A DNA stretch of 22,014 bases from Prevotellaceae bacterium (GTDB lineage Bacteria > Bacteroidota > Bacteroidia > Bacteroidales > UBA932): contig JAISSE010000031.1 in assembly GCA_031273285.1 (NCBI GenBank), positions 1 to 22,014 of the forward strand, given 5' to 3'. Made by a program: the position numbers and the translations under genes. Positions 1 to 8,208 of the stretch are shown piece by piece (the first letter of the stretch is position 1; every line of letters starts with the position of its first letter). The notes under the pieces are model-generated. The model searched no databases. It was not told where the DNA came from and saw only the letters and a program-made list of their open reading frames with translations.

Positions 1-336
1 AAACAAAGTGAAATTTGGTCGATCGACGTTGGTCCGATAAAAGAACCGGAAAAACAAAGAAGAATACCTGTCGTTATAGTGAACGATGATCAGTATGTTT
101 CCTTACCGTTAAAACTAATTGTATCCGTCACCGAATGGAAAGACTATTATGAAAATTTTCCATGGATGATAAAAATTTTCCCCGATGATTTCAACGGACT
201 GTCCGAAATTTCAGCAATTGATTGTTTCCAAATCTGTTTCGTTCATAAGGAAAAACTGATAAAACAACTTGGTTCTGTTGATATTGATATATTCAACAAA
301 ATGCAGGAAACTATCAGGGATGTATTGGGTGTATAA
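1..336 (+). CDS. PemK/MazF-family toxin, 3' part
   Basis: The frame is open from the first base and stops at 334-336, giving 111 residues with the start outside the window. Family members are ribosome-dependent or free mRNA interferases paired with an antitoxin. The visible protein begins KQSEIWSIDVGPIKEPEKQR, which matches the usual opening G-E-I-W-x-V-D-x-x-P-x-K-G-x-E. It continues with a hydrophobic strand (IPVVIVNDD), and its C-terminal half NGLSEISAIDCFQI...KEKLIKQLGSV follows the family pattern 'GL..S.....qir..dk.rL.k.iG.l'. The usual 'RP' after the first loop reads R-I-P. A GTG at 79 could be called as a start but would remove the conserved opening. The antitoxin, normally upstream, is off the window. 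A CRISPR-type repeat begins a few bases after the stop. Family assignment is by pattern recall; toxicity is not shown. Confidence 0.78.
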   Translation, partial: KQSEIWSIDVGPIKEPEKQRRIPVVIVNDDQYVSLPLKLIVSVTEWKDYYENFPWMIKIFPDDFNGLSEISAIDCFQICFVHKEKLIKQLGSVDIDIFNKMQETIRDVLGV

Positions 337-339
337 CTT

Positions 340-369
340 GTTCCGTTGCTGCGCAAGCGGCATTGAAAC
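340..369 (+). repeat. Solitary CRISPR-type repeat
   Basis: The 22 bases at 348-369 contain the complete functional core of the large array's repeat: the stem GCTGC, loop GCAA, stem GCGGC, then the handle ATTGAAAC. The 5' part (ttgttccgtt) is diverged. The handle ends in GAAAC, as does only the last repeat of the main array (12059-12080); the others end in GAGAT or GAGAC. It lies between the toxin-gene stop and cas6, about 8 kb from the array, in the orientation of both. The hairpin is intact, so Cas6 should be able to cut it if it is transcribed. Confidence 0.85.
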
Positions 370-409
370 TGTGAGAATTTAGCGTCGTGAATGAAGTTCG
401 GTATTTATT

Positions 410-449
410 GGATTCCTGGTTGCTGCGAAAGAAGAGCAAACCGTTGATA
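410..449 (+). repeat. Possible decayed second CRISPR repeat
   Basis: GGATT at 410-414 and GCTGCGAAAG at 422-431 match the array repeat. They are followed, after an insertion, by TTGATAC in place of TTGAGAC. The GCTGC positions of this element and of the solitary repeat (422 and 348) are 74 nt apart, which falls within the 72-79 nt period of the first clear units of the main array. The similarity is short and may be chance. Confidence 0.3.
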
Positions 450-492
450 CCTTGAAAAAATAAAAAAAACGGACTTGTATTACAAAAGAATG

Positions 493-500
493 TATATTTG
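493..500 (+). promoter_or_regulatory. Candidate -7 box for the cas operon
   Basis: TATATTTG fits the Bacteroidetes -7 consensus TAnnTTTG. The nearest TTG upstream (475-477) is only 15 nt away, shorter than the usual 19-22, so the match is partial. If used, the transcript would carry a leader of about 200 nt that includes the foldback at 552-682 before cas6. Confidence 0.25.
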
Positions 501-551
501 CGAAATAAAAATTGATGTTTGGCGCTGAATCTATAGTTGCAACAAACAACA

Positions 552-682
552 GGGAACTTCTAAAATCTTGATTTTTCAAGGCAGACAAGATTTTTAAACC
601 GGAATTTACCGATTGTAAATGAAGATTTAAAAATTTATAAAATTGACATTGGACGCAGAAAAAGCAGTGTTTAGAAGTTCCC
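552..682. repeat. 131-bp element with 13-bp terminal inverted repeats
   Basis: GGGAACTTCTAAA at 552-564 is the exact reverse complement of 670-682. Inside the left half a second hairpin pairs AAAATCTTG (562-570) with CAAGATTTT (586-594). No transposase and no clear target-site duplication is visible. It could be a MITE or insertion-sequence remnant, or a structured leader of the cas operon, because cas6 starts 31 nt after it. The 337-712 interval holds no convincing gene. Confidence 0.6.
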
Positions 683-712
683 AATATATTAACGAAATTT
701 AATTTTTTTTGA

Positions 713-2458
713 ATGTTGAAAGACCTTTTACAGTTATACGGTCAATTGTTTTACCACCGTTTCGTTGTGCGGATGATTGCCGTGAACGACGTCGTTTTCG
801 ACGCATGGACAGGCGCCGTTATCCGGAATAATCTGCTGTATGCGGCGGAACATGTCTTGATGGCGGAAACAAAGCAAACGCTTCGCAACAGGATAGATAC
901 CTTCCCGCTGGAAGATACGCATCCTTTGTACAAAGAACTCAGGGAGGGATTTCCGAAAGGCTATGTGCTGACGGATTTCTCCCATTCCAACCTGCAAACG
1001 CCGGAAACTTCCATAAAGAAAAATGAGATTGTTTCCTTTTCGCTGATTCTGATCGGCAATTACAACAACTACAAATCGTATTTTTTTCAGGCGATACGGA
1101 AGATGTGCGAACGGGGCTTCGGCAAACCCTTGACCCCTTTCCGGCTACTGGATATTGCCGAACAGTCGCCGGCGGGAGAATCGCAGGTGATGGCGGCAGC
1201 GCAGGACGATTTGTCGGAAACACTGCTGTATCCGGTACGTTTGTTCGATTTCATCCGGAAAGACGAAATAGATGAATTTTCCGAAATCACTGTCCGATAC
1301 CTTACGCCGGCTATCCTTTTCCGTTTAAAAAACAAGAAGAACACACAGTTGAGCTATCAGGACAAGAACAATCGTTTTCCGAGCTTTTACCAGCTGGTGC
1401 GTTCGACGTTTTTCCGATTGCAGAAATTACACGCAATCTACGGCAACCCCGACGAATACGCTCCCGAACTTTTCGACGCCGCACTGTTGGAAAATTATCT
1501 GGAAAAAGCAGGTTCTCCCTTGTTGAAATCGGCAAATATTCGATATATCACACTTCAAAACACGCAAAAAAAAGAAAAAACAAACGAAATGCCCCTGTCG
1601 GGATACACAGGCGAGGCGGTTTATTCGGGATATTTTCGGAAATATTTACCGCTGCTGCGGTTTATGGAAGCGCTGGGAGTTGGAAATGAGGTGGTGTACG
1701 GAATGGGACGATATGAAACGGAAGAAGACAATGGAAAAAACATATCCTCCGGCGCCAACAATCGTGATAAGCAGAATTTTAAAAGAGTATCAATCCTTAC
1801 CGTGCGATTCAAGAACGAAATCGACAGCAACGAAATTCAGCAATTCAGAGATACCGTTATGAAGATGTTGACCGGTAATAATGTCTTTTCATACACTCCT
1901 ACAGGCAAAAAACTGCGCCATCCTTATCCCCTGATACAATATAAACGACTGAACGGAAAAGCGTCAATCGTTTGTGTGGAAGAAGGAACGGAAAGCATAG
2001 GCGAATTTTTCTCCAATATCCGCAACTCGTTTTATTTGGACGATAAAGAAATATTGCTGGAATTAGACTCGGTGAAAGCCAGTCAAACATTAGTGCAAAT
2101 TTGGAACAGCAACTTCACCTATTCCATCCGCAAATGGCAACCTTTCAACAGTATGAATTACGCAACATTTCAACAAACAGACGATTTGCAGGCAAAGATC
2201 GCTTTTCTGGAAAAAATACTGAACACACATATTCTCGCCTTTGTCAAAGAGGTAGGCATCCGGTTCGAACGGGAATTTCGCTGTTCGATTATCGACATCG
2301 AAGCCAAAGAATCAATGAAAGATTCCGTTTTCGCTTCGTTTGATTTAATGTTTAAAACAAATGTATCCCTCCCCAACTACATCGGGCTGGGAAAAGGCGC
2401 CAGCCACGGGTTTGGAACCATAATACGAATGAATAATAATAATAACATATATATATAA
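713..2458 (+). CDS. cas6: Cas6 fused to a Cas6b-like domain (pre-crRNA endoribonuclease)
   Basis: This is a 581-residue protein, about twice the length of a normal Cas6. Residues 1-335 read as a RAMP-type Cas6 (PF10040-like): an N-terminal strand RFVVRMI, the segment VSFSLILIGN (107-116) followed by an aromatic helix and ERGFGK, and a C-terminal G-Y-T-G-E-A...ALGVGNEVVYGMGRYE ending near 335. A polar linker (about 336-355) leads to a second complete module at 357-570. It has VRF, HPYPLIQYK (403-411), a central W-rich part, and the glycine-rich GLGKGASHGFG (558-568) typical of the short Bacteroidetes Cas6b-like endonucleases. In those, as I recall them, an F-H-N-H motif precedes YPLIQYK; here that place reads F-S-Y-T, so the second module may have lost a catalytic His. 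The tail is Asn-rich, from an AAT microsatellite. Only 11 nt separate it from cas10. The start at 713 keeps the first RAMP strand; no Shine-Dalgarno is visible. Expected job: cutting the array transcript to give crRNAs with 8-nt handles. Confidence 0.88.
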   Translation: MLKDLLQLYGQLFYHRFVVRMIAVNDVVFDAWTGAVIRNNLLYAAEHVLMAETKQTLRNRIDTFPLEDTHPLYKELREGFPKGYVLTDFSHSNLQTPETSIKKNEIVSFSLILIGNYNNYKSYFFQAIRKMCERGFGKPLTPFRLLDIAEQSPAGESQVMAAAQDDLSETLLYPVRLFDFIRKDEIDEFSEITVRYLTPAILFRLKNKKNTQLSYQDKNNRFPSFYQLVRSTFFRLQKLHAIYGNPDEYAPELFDAALLENYLEKAGSPLLKSANIRYITLQNTQKKEKTNEMPLSGYTGEAVYSGYFRKYLPLLRFMEALGVGNEVVYGMGRYETEEDNGKNISSGANNRDKQNFKRVSILTVRFKNEIDSNEIQQFRDTVMKMLTGNNVFSYTPTGKKLRHPYPLIQYKRLNGKASIVCVEEGTESIGEFFSNIRNSFYLDDKEILLELDSVKASQTLVQIWNSNFTYSIRKWQPFNSMNYATFQQTDDLQAKIAFLEKILNTHILAFVKEVGIRFEREFRCSIIDIEAKESMKDSVFASFDLMFKTNVSLPNYIGLGKGASHGFGTIIRMNNNNNIYI

Positions 2459-2469
2459 AGTGTAACAAG

Positions 2470-4929
2470 ATGAAAAAGATAAAAGAACATATCTATCTGG
2501 CAGCGTTGCTGCACGATATCGGAAAGTTTTATCAAAGAGCGGATACGGGAAATGTTTCAACAAGCAAATACCTGTCGCAAACTAATAAAACGGAGAGTAT
2601 TCTTCCGCAACACAAGGGAGCATATACGCACAAATACTGTTTATGGACAGCACAGTTTATGGACGACAATCGGGATGTTTTCGCAAATTTGACCGGCACG
2701 GATTCGTCCGACTTGACGGGCGTAACCGATTTGCGCGATTTAGCTGTTTGTTATCATTTACAAAAAGAACAGCTATCGTCTTTGGGACAGATTGTCAAAG
2801 AAGCCGACAGTTTGTCTTCCGGCGTGGATACAGACTCCGAAGAAGCTTTTAAGGACTACAGGGACGAAGCCTCGTGGGATGCATTTAAAAAACGACGAAT
2901 GGTGTCCGTGTTTGAAACCATAAAACAAAAAACGTTTGAAACCAAATGGCATTTACCGGTTACGAAACTCTCCGTGTCAAAGGATTATTTCCCAAAAGCG
3001 GATTTCCAATCCAATCCGGACTACTCCGGCCTGTGGAAAGAATTTATTGATGAATTTACGCTGATTCGGGCGAATACCTGCAGCGCTTTTGGCGAAACGC
3101 TTCTGAATCTGTTGTACAAATATACGGCTTGCATACCGGCAAGCACTGTTAATTTTCCGGATGTATCGCTTTATGACCATGCCAAAACAAGAGCGGCTCT
3201 GGCTGTTTGTCTATACGATTTTCAACAGAGCGGAGAACAGTCCCCCCAGCCCTTTTTATTGATTGGGGCGGATTTGAGCGGCATCAAATCCTATCTGTAC
3301 CAGATTGTATCGAAACATGCAGGCAAAAATCTGAAAGGACGTTCGTTTTTCCTGCACCTCCTCTCGGACGCGGTGACTCGATATTTATTGAAAGAACTGA
3401 ATCTGTTTCAGGCAAATGTTATTTGCAATTCGGGCGGAAGCGTTTATTTAACAGCTCCGAATACCGATTTTGTTCGGAAAAAAATACGGGAAATCAGCGA
3501 CATAATCGAACAAAAATTCTTTACTTCCTTCGGAACATCTCTCTTTGTTGCCATTGACGCAGTTGCGATATCAAAAGATGTTTTGATGCACAAAAGCAAA
3601 CAGGAAAATTTGGGTCAAATATGGCATACTTTATTCGAGAAATGCGAAAGGAAGAAATCCTCAAAATTTGCTTCCTTAATCGAAAGCCGGTACAACAGCT
3701 TCTTCGCTCCGATACACCAGGGAGGAGACGCTTTGCGCGATGAAATCACGGGTGAAGAATTTTTGGAAAGCGAAAAGTCCGAAAATACAAAGTTGATTAT
3801 CAAAAAAGATACAAATCAACAGATTATTCTTGGAGAAAAACTTCAGGAAACAGACCTGATGATCGTTTCGGACAAAAAACTCAAATGCCTGGATAACGAA
3901 TTTTATATCAATCCGGCAGACCTTGGCTTTTATTACTATTTTCCGAAAAACGAACAACTGACCCAATCGGTTGATAACAGTTCCATTGTGCGATTCAACA
4001 ATTGCACGTTCCATCAACCCGTAAAAGGAAACAACAACTCCTGCGAGTTTCGATTCTACGGCGGTAATAAATTCAACAGACAAGCTTTTGAAGACCTGTC
4101 CCAAAACCCCAACATTTCAAATTTGGGCGTTTTGCGCATGGACGCAGATAATTTAAGCTCTGTGTTCCAAAAAGAAATACCGCCCGAACGCGCTACATTA
4201 TCCCGCTTTGCGACGTTAAGCCGGCTGTTAGATTACTTCTTTTCCGGCTATCTGAACAAAATACGGGAGACGACGGATACGGAAAATCAATCATTCATCA
4301 TCCACAGCGGAGGCGACGATGTGTTTATTGTCGGCAGCTGGGATGTAACCATAACACTGGCAAAAAGAATCAGAGAAGATTTCCGGGAATTTACCTGTCA
4401 CAGTAATCTGTTCGGCATATCGGGAGGAATGTCCGTTATTCCGGCAAAATTTCCGCTGATAAAAGGCGCCGAAGAAAGCGAAAACGAAGAACAACACGCA
4501 AAAAATCATTCGGTAAAAGGAACCGGCAAAAATGCCTTCTCCTTTATGAACATGCCCTTGAACTGGGAAAAAGAGTTTCAGTCAGTGGAAAAACTAAAAG
4601 AAAAAATGGTGGATTTAATAGACAAAAACATTGTTCCCAGAACGTTTATTTCAACCATATCGGCGCACTGGGCTAATGCCGAAACAAAAAAACATAAAGT
4701 GGGGCAAGTCAAAACTTACTGGAGGCTCACATACGATTTGACCCGCATGAAAGACCGTATCAAAAACGAAACGGCAAAACAAATGATGACAAACTGTATC
4801 ACCGAAGTATGCGGTAATACTTCATCCCTTGACGGTTTACCGATCTCGACCGGTTATCATCCTTTGGAATTGTGGGCTTTTGCCGCCCGATGGGCAGAGT
4901 TTGAATATAAAAAAAGTAATAAATATTAA
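2470..4929 (+). CDS. cas10: Type III-A effector large subunit Cas10/Csm1
   Basis: The 819-residue protein is the signature subunit of the Csm complex. The N-terminal HD nuclease motif is present (LLHDIGKF, His15-Asp16). The first palm-like domain begins around GADLSGIKSYL (Asp268 onward). The second palm starts with RMDADN (Asp558, Asp560) and carries an intact GGDD at 614-617 inside HSGGDDVFIVGS, which predicts synthesis of cyclic oligoadenylates from ATP when target RNA is bound. No CxxC zinc knuckle is visible between the palms. The C-terminal helical domain ends in a basic tail. The gene lies between cas6 and csm2 with short gaps (11 and 25 nt), so co-transcription is expected. No CARF-domain effector to receive the signal is present in the window. 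Both active sites look functional. Confidence 0.96.
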   Translation: MKKIKEHIYLAALLHDIGKFYQRADTGNVSTSKYLSQTNKTESILPQHKGAYTHKYCLWTAQFMDDNRDVFANLTGTDSSDLTGVTDLRDLAVCYHLQKEQLSSLGQIVKEADSLSSGVDTDSEEAFKDYRDEASWDAFKKRRMVSVFETIKQKTFETKWHLPVTKLSVSKDYFPKADFQSNPDYSGLWKEFIDEFTLIRANTCSAFGETLLNLLYKYTACIPASTVNFPDVSLYDHAKTRAALAVCLYDFQQSGEQSPQPFLLIGADLSGIKSYLYQIVSKHAGKNLKGRSFFLHLLSDAVTRYLLKELNLFQANVICNSGGSVYLTAPNTDFVRKKIREISDIIEQKFFTSFGTSLFVAIDAVAISKDVLMHKSKQENLGQIWHTLFEKCERKKSSKFASLIESRYNSFFAPIHQGGDALRDEITGEEFLESEKSENTKLIIKKDTNQQIILGEKLQETDLMIVSDKKLKCLDNEFYINPADLGFYYYFPKNEQLTQSVDNSSIVRFNNCTFHQPVKGNNNSCEFRFYGGNKFNRQAFEDLSQNPNISNLGVLRMDADNLSSVFQKEIPPERATLSRFATLSRLLDYFFSGYLNKIRETTDTENQSFIIHSGGDDVFIVGSWDVTITLAKRIREDFREFTCHSNLFGISGGMSVIPAKFPLIKGAEESENEEQHAKNHSVKGTGKNAFSFMNMPLNWEKEFQSVEKLKEKMVDLIDKNIVPRTFISTISAHWANAETKKHKVGQVKTYWRLTYDLTRMKDRIKNETAKQMMTNCITEVCGNTSSLDGLPISTGYHPLELWAFAARWAEFEYKKSNKY

Positions 4930-4954
4930 TATCTATAAATAAAATTTTAAAATT

Positions 4955-5425
4955 ATGCCAGATTATCGTAACAATCAGCAAAGCGGCGGTTTCAACAGAA
5001 ATCAGCAGCGTCCTGCAAGCTATCAAACACAAGAATCGGCTGCAGAAATGAAATTCAAAGAACTTTTGTATAAATCCGACTGGATAAAAACAGAAGCCGA
5101 CAGTAAATTAGTGGAATATGTGGAAGATGCCGGAAAATTCATGGCGAAAAACGGTCTAACCAACTCCAAAATACGAAGTATCTACGGAGAAATCAAACGC
5201 ATCCAAATGGGTCAGTTTGAAAAGGAAAAATCAGCATTTATTCTCCTCAAACCCAAAGTAGCCTACGCTATGGGAAGAGATGAAAGAAATGAAGGATTAA
5301 AACTTTTTAAACTGATATTCGACCGTTCATCGCAAGATGTGAACGATCAAAAAAGCTTTATCAACTTTTGTAATTTCATGGAAGCTATCCTGGCTTACCA
5401 TAAAGCAAACGGAGGCAAAGATTAA
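4955..5425 (+). CDS. csm2: Csm2 small subunit, with Q/N-rich N-terminal tail
   Basis: The 156-residue protein has the Csm2 pattern from about residue 32: a helix around LLYKSDWIK, then LTNSKIRSIYGEIKRI, LLKPKVAYAMGR, and the closing FMEAILAYHKANGG. Csm2 forms the helical small-subunit filament that helps hold the crRNA-target duplex. The first 30 residues (RNNQQSGGFNRNQQRPAS...) are rich in Gln, Asn and Arg, look disordered, and are an extension relative to the conserved core. A second Met at residue 32 could be an internal start, but the A/T-rich leader just before 4955 is like those before csm3 and csm4 and favours the longer form. Confidence 0.95.
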   Translation: MPDYRNNQQSGGFNRNQQRPASYQTQESAAEMKFKELLYKSDWIKTEADSKLVEYVEDAGKFMAKNGLTNSKIRSIYGEIKRIQMGQFEKEKSAFILLKPKVAYAMGRDERNEGLKLFKLIFDRSSQDVNDQKSFINFCNFMEAILAYHKANGGKD

Positions 5426-5463
5426 ACAAACAAGATTTATTGAAAATATTTAAATTTATAATT

Positions 5464-6099
5464 ATGTCAAGTATAAAATTAGCAAAGAAAATAGTTTATA
5501 CCGGTACTATCACCCTCAAAACCGGTTTGCATATCGGCGGCACAAATGCAGCCCTGAATATCGGTGGACCCGACAAGTTTGTAGTGCGCAATCCGCTTAC
5601 CAATATCCCCTACATTCCCGGAAGTTCGTTGAAAGGCAAAATGCGCGCACTGGTGGAAATCTCCAACGGCGAAACCAATAACGGAAAACCTACAAATAAT
5701 CCCAATTCAAAGGCGGGAAAACTGTTCGGCATTTCCGGCGACAGCGACAACAGCCGGGCTTCAAGGCTCATTGTGAGAGACGCTGAACTGGATACCGAGT
5801 CGGCAAATTTCAGCAATACCGATTTACCTTATACCGAAAGCAAAACGGAAGTGGCTATAGACCGGGTAACGGCTAAAGCCAATCCGCGAACATTTGAACG
5901 GGTTCCGGCAAACGCAAAGTTTAAACTGAATATGGTGCTGAACATCTTTGAAGGAGAAAACGAAAATGAACTGAAAGCCACTCTGAAACAGGCAATCGCT
6001 CTATTGCACGACGACTATCTCGGCGGACACGGCTCACGAGGCTACGGACAGGTGGAAATTGAACTGGATAAAGAACATGGTGAAGACAGAACCTACTAA
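5464..6099 (+). CDS. csm3: Csm3 backbone RNase
   Basis: The protein has 211 residues from the ATG at 5464. This RAMP subunit forms the backbone of the Csm complex and cuts target RNA at 6-nt intervals. The N-terminus is the usual strand followed by GLHIGG. The catalytic Asp equivalent is Asp37 in IGGPDKFV, just before the conserved NIPYIPGSSLKGKMR (47-61). The C-terminus carries the glycine-rich GGHGSRGYGQVE. An in-frame ATG at 5440 would add eight hydrophobic residues not seen in the family. The ATG at 5464 has the TAATTATG context shared with csm2 and csm4, so it is preferred. It lies 38 nt after csm2 and 10 nt before csm4. Confidence 0.96.
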   Translation: MSSIKLAKKIVYTGTITLKTGLHIGGTNAALNIGGPDKFVVRNPLTNIPYIPGSSLKGKMRALVEISNGETNNGKPTNNPNSKAGKLFGISGDSDNSRASRLIVRDAELDTESANFSNTDLPYTESKTEVAIDRVTAKANPRTFERVPANAKFKLNMVLNIFEGENENELKATLKQAIALLHDDYLGGHGSRGYGQVEIELDKEHGEDRTY

Positions 6100-6109
6100 T
6101 TCGTAAATT

Positions 6110-7102
6110 ATGCCAAAATACAATATTGTCAAACTGACGAATTTAACTCCTTTGCATATCGGTACGGGAAAGCAGAATCAGTACGATTCCGCGGCTGCCG
6201 ATTTGCACAGCGATACGCTTTCGGCAGCTTTGGCAGCTTTGAGGGCTCAGCGGGGAAACACAAACGATACGGAGGCTTTTCTCAATTCCTTTACCCTCAG
6301 CTCGGCTTTCCCGTTTTGGGGCAATACGCTGTTTTTGCCCAGATTGCAGGGAAAAATGCCCGTCAAAGTTGCCGGAAAAGAAGAAAACGAATACGGCAAA
6401 CAGTTGAAAAAACTGAAATATATCGACGCCGCCCTGTGGAACGAACTTGTAAAAGGTAAATCGCTGACGGTGGAACCTTCTCAACTGGAAGTTGAAGAAT
6501 TTCTGCTGAAAACGGACAAGGATTTCGAACAACCGTTCAAATCGCAAATCAACCGGCGAATCACCGCCCCGCGAACAGGCAATCAGGACGCAGAACCGTT
6601 TTTCTTCCACTGGACATACTACCACGCAAAATCAGGACTGTATTGCCTGACGGATGCCCAGGGCGCAAAATTCGACGAAACAGTCAATCTCTTTAAACTG
6701 TTGGGCGAAACAGGACTCGGCACAGACAAAAACTCCGGCGGAGGAAAGTTTGAAGTAGAAACGGATACAATAACGCTGCCGGACGTAACGGGCGCCAATC
6801 ACACCCTGTTGCTGTCGCTTTATATTCCCGAAGAAACAGAAATGCCGAAACTGCGCCTGTCCGCCGCTCAATACGGATTAACGCTGCGAGGCGGCTATAT
6901 GGCGGGAAGCTCCGAAGAACACCTGCGGTATCTGCGCAAACGTTCCGTGTATATGTTCACCGCAGGCTCACTGTTTCCAACCACCGCCAAACTGAAAGGC
7001 AAAACCGTAAACCTGACGCCCGACCGTAACGACGAAGGAATACATCCGGTGTATCGCAGCGGCAAACCGTTTTATCTACCCGTTAAAACCAACGTATCAT
7101 GA
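6110..7102 (+). CDS. csm4: Csm4, crRNA 5'-end cap subunit
   Basis: This 330-residue RAMP protein binds the 8-nt 5' handle of the crRNA and contacts Cas10. The N-terminal LTNLTPLHIGTGKQ is the characteristic Csm4 opening. The second RAMP half contains GETGLGTDKNSGGGKF (about 199-214), the usual glycine-rich loop. The C-terminal third has GGYMAGSSEEHLRYLRKR. The length is normal for the family. The stop overlaps the csm5 start in an ATGA arrangement, which suggests translational coupling. Confidence 0.94.
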   Translation: MPKYNIVKLTNLTPLHIGTGKQNQYDSAAADLHSDTLSAALAALRAQRGNTNDTEAFLNSFTLSSAFPFWGNTLFLPRLQGKMPVKVAGKEENEYGKQLKKLKYIDAALWNELVKGKSLTVEPSQLEVEEFLLKTDKDFEQPFKSQINRRITAPRTGNQDAEPFFFHWTYYHAKSGLYCLTDAQGAKFDETVNLFKLLGETGLGTDKNSGGGKFEVETDTITLPDVTGANHTLLLSLYIPEETEMPKLRLSAAQYGLTLRGGYMAGSSEEHLRYLRKRSVYMFTAGSLFPTTAKLKGKTVNLTPDRNDEGIHPVYRSGKPFYLPVKTNVS

Positions 7103-8208
7103 GCGCCGTAAAAATAGAAACACTGACGCCGGTGCATATCGGTTCGGGTAACATGCTATACAATAACACCGATTTTGTGGGCGTAAGAATCGGCAATGAA
7201 CCCTGTCTGGCGGTGATTTCCGAAGAGAAAATCTGGAAACTGCTGGGAGAACAGCATCTGGACAACTGGCTGCAGGCAATTACTGAAAGAAAACCTTTGA
7301 GAGATTTCTTACAGAAATTCGCACCCAACGCCAAATCCATCGATTATTCCAAACGCCGGATGCCGCTGTTTGCTGACCTCAAACCGAATGATACGCTAAA
7401 GGAAACTCTCCACAACGGCATGGGTTTGCCCTATATTCCGGGCAGCTCGATTAAGGGAGCAATCAGAACGGCAATCCTGGCTTCCGTGGTAAAGACCATT
7501 CAGGATAAGGAAAATGCCATTCAGGAATTTAAAAACGGAAAAACACTTGTTTCAGCAAAAAAAATCGAAACAAAAGCTTTCGGAATCGACCCCAACAGCG
7601 ACGCCTTCCGATTTATCCATGTCGGCGACGCCTATTTTGAAAAGGACAGCGAAATCGCCATGCGGCTAATAAATCTCAATGTCCGAAACAGCGAAAATGA
7701 CTTGATGGATAAATCCAAACCTCAACTCGTGGAAGCAATCTGTCAGGATGTTCAATGTTCGATTCAATTGAAAATCGCCAGGGAATACTACGATTTCGTG
7801 AAACAGAGATTTGATCAGGTGGGTCGATTACCCGTCAATTCCGCAGACGACCTGTTCCGGATGATCAATTCCCATACCCGTAAACTGGTTGAAGATGAAA
7901 TCGAAATATGGAACAATATAGCGAAAAACAAAATCGGAGGCGAGGGTTACATTGAACAGATGCAAAACATTTTCGACACGATTAATGCCTGCGAAGACGG
8001 GAAATCCTGCGTGCTGCGAATCGGACATACCTCCGGCTGGAGGTTTATTACCGGAGCATGGGCAGAAAAGTTATGGAATTTCAAAGACGTGGTTGTTCCC
8101 GCTTCCCGCCCGAAAAATCATAATTATGAAAACTATGATTTTCCGAAAACACGACGGCTGGACACAGAGAGTTATATCATGGGATTTGTGAAATTAACCC
8201 TGCTGTAG
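7099..8208 (+). CDS. csm5: Csm5, crRNA 3'-end subunit
   Basis: The 369-residue RAMP protein sits at the 3' side of the crRNA in the Csm complex and is implicated in crRNA 3' maturation. It opens with IETLTPVHIGSGN, has LPYIPGSSIKGAIRT with the GSS at 115-117, and closes with FPKTRRLD (348-355) and the short strand GFVKLTLL, all typical of Csm5. The start overlaps the csm4 stop by 4 nt. It is the last cas gene before the array; no csm6, cas1 or cas2 follows. Confidence 0.94.
   Translation: MSAVKIETLTPVHIGSGNMLYNNTDFVGVRIGNEPCLAVISEEKIWKLLGEQHLDNWLQAITERKPLRDFLQKFAPNAKSIDYSKRRMPLFADLKPNDTLKETLHNGMGLPYIPGSSIKGAIRTAILASVVKTIQDKENAIQEFKNGKTLVSAKKIETKAFGIDPNSDAFRFIHVGDAYFEKDSEIAMRLINLNVRNSENDLMDKSKPQLVEAICQDVQCSIQLKIAREYYDFVKQRFDQVGRLPVNSADDLFRMINSHTRKLVEDEIEIWNNIAKNKIGGEGYIEQMQNIFDTINACEDGKSCVLRIGHTSGWRFITGAWAEKLWNFKDVVVPASRPKNHNYENYDFPKTRRLDTESYIMGFVKLTLL

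Noticed and set aside
379..684. Minus-strand frame of 101 codons between toxin and cas6
   Set aside because: It covers the inverted-repeat element and the decayed repeat, has no recognisable motif, and runs against all neighbours.
5440..5463. Earlier start for csm3
   Set aside because: It would add a short hydrophobic extension not found in Csm3, and the ATG at 5464 has the better context.
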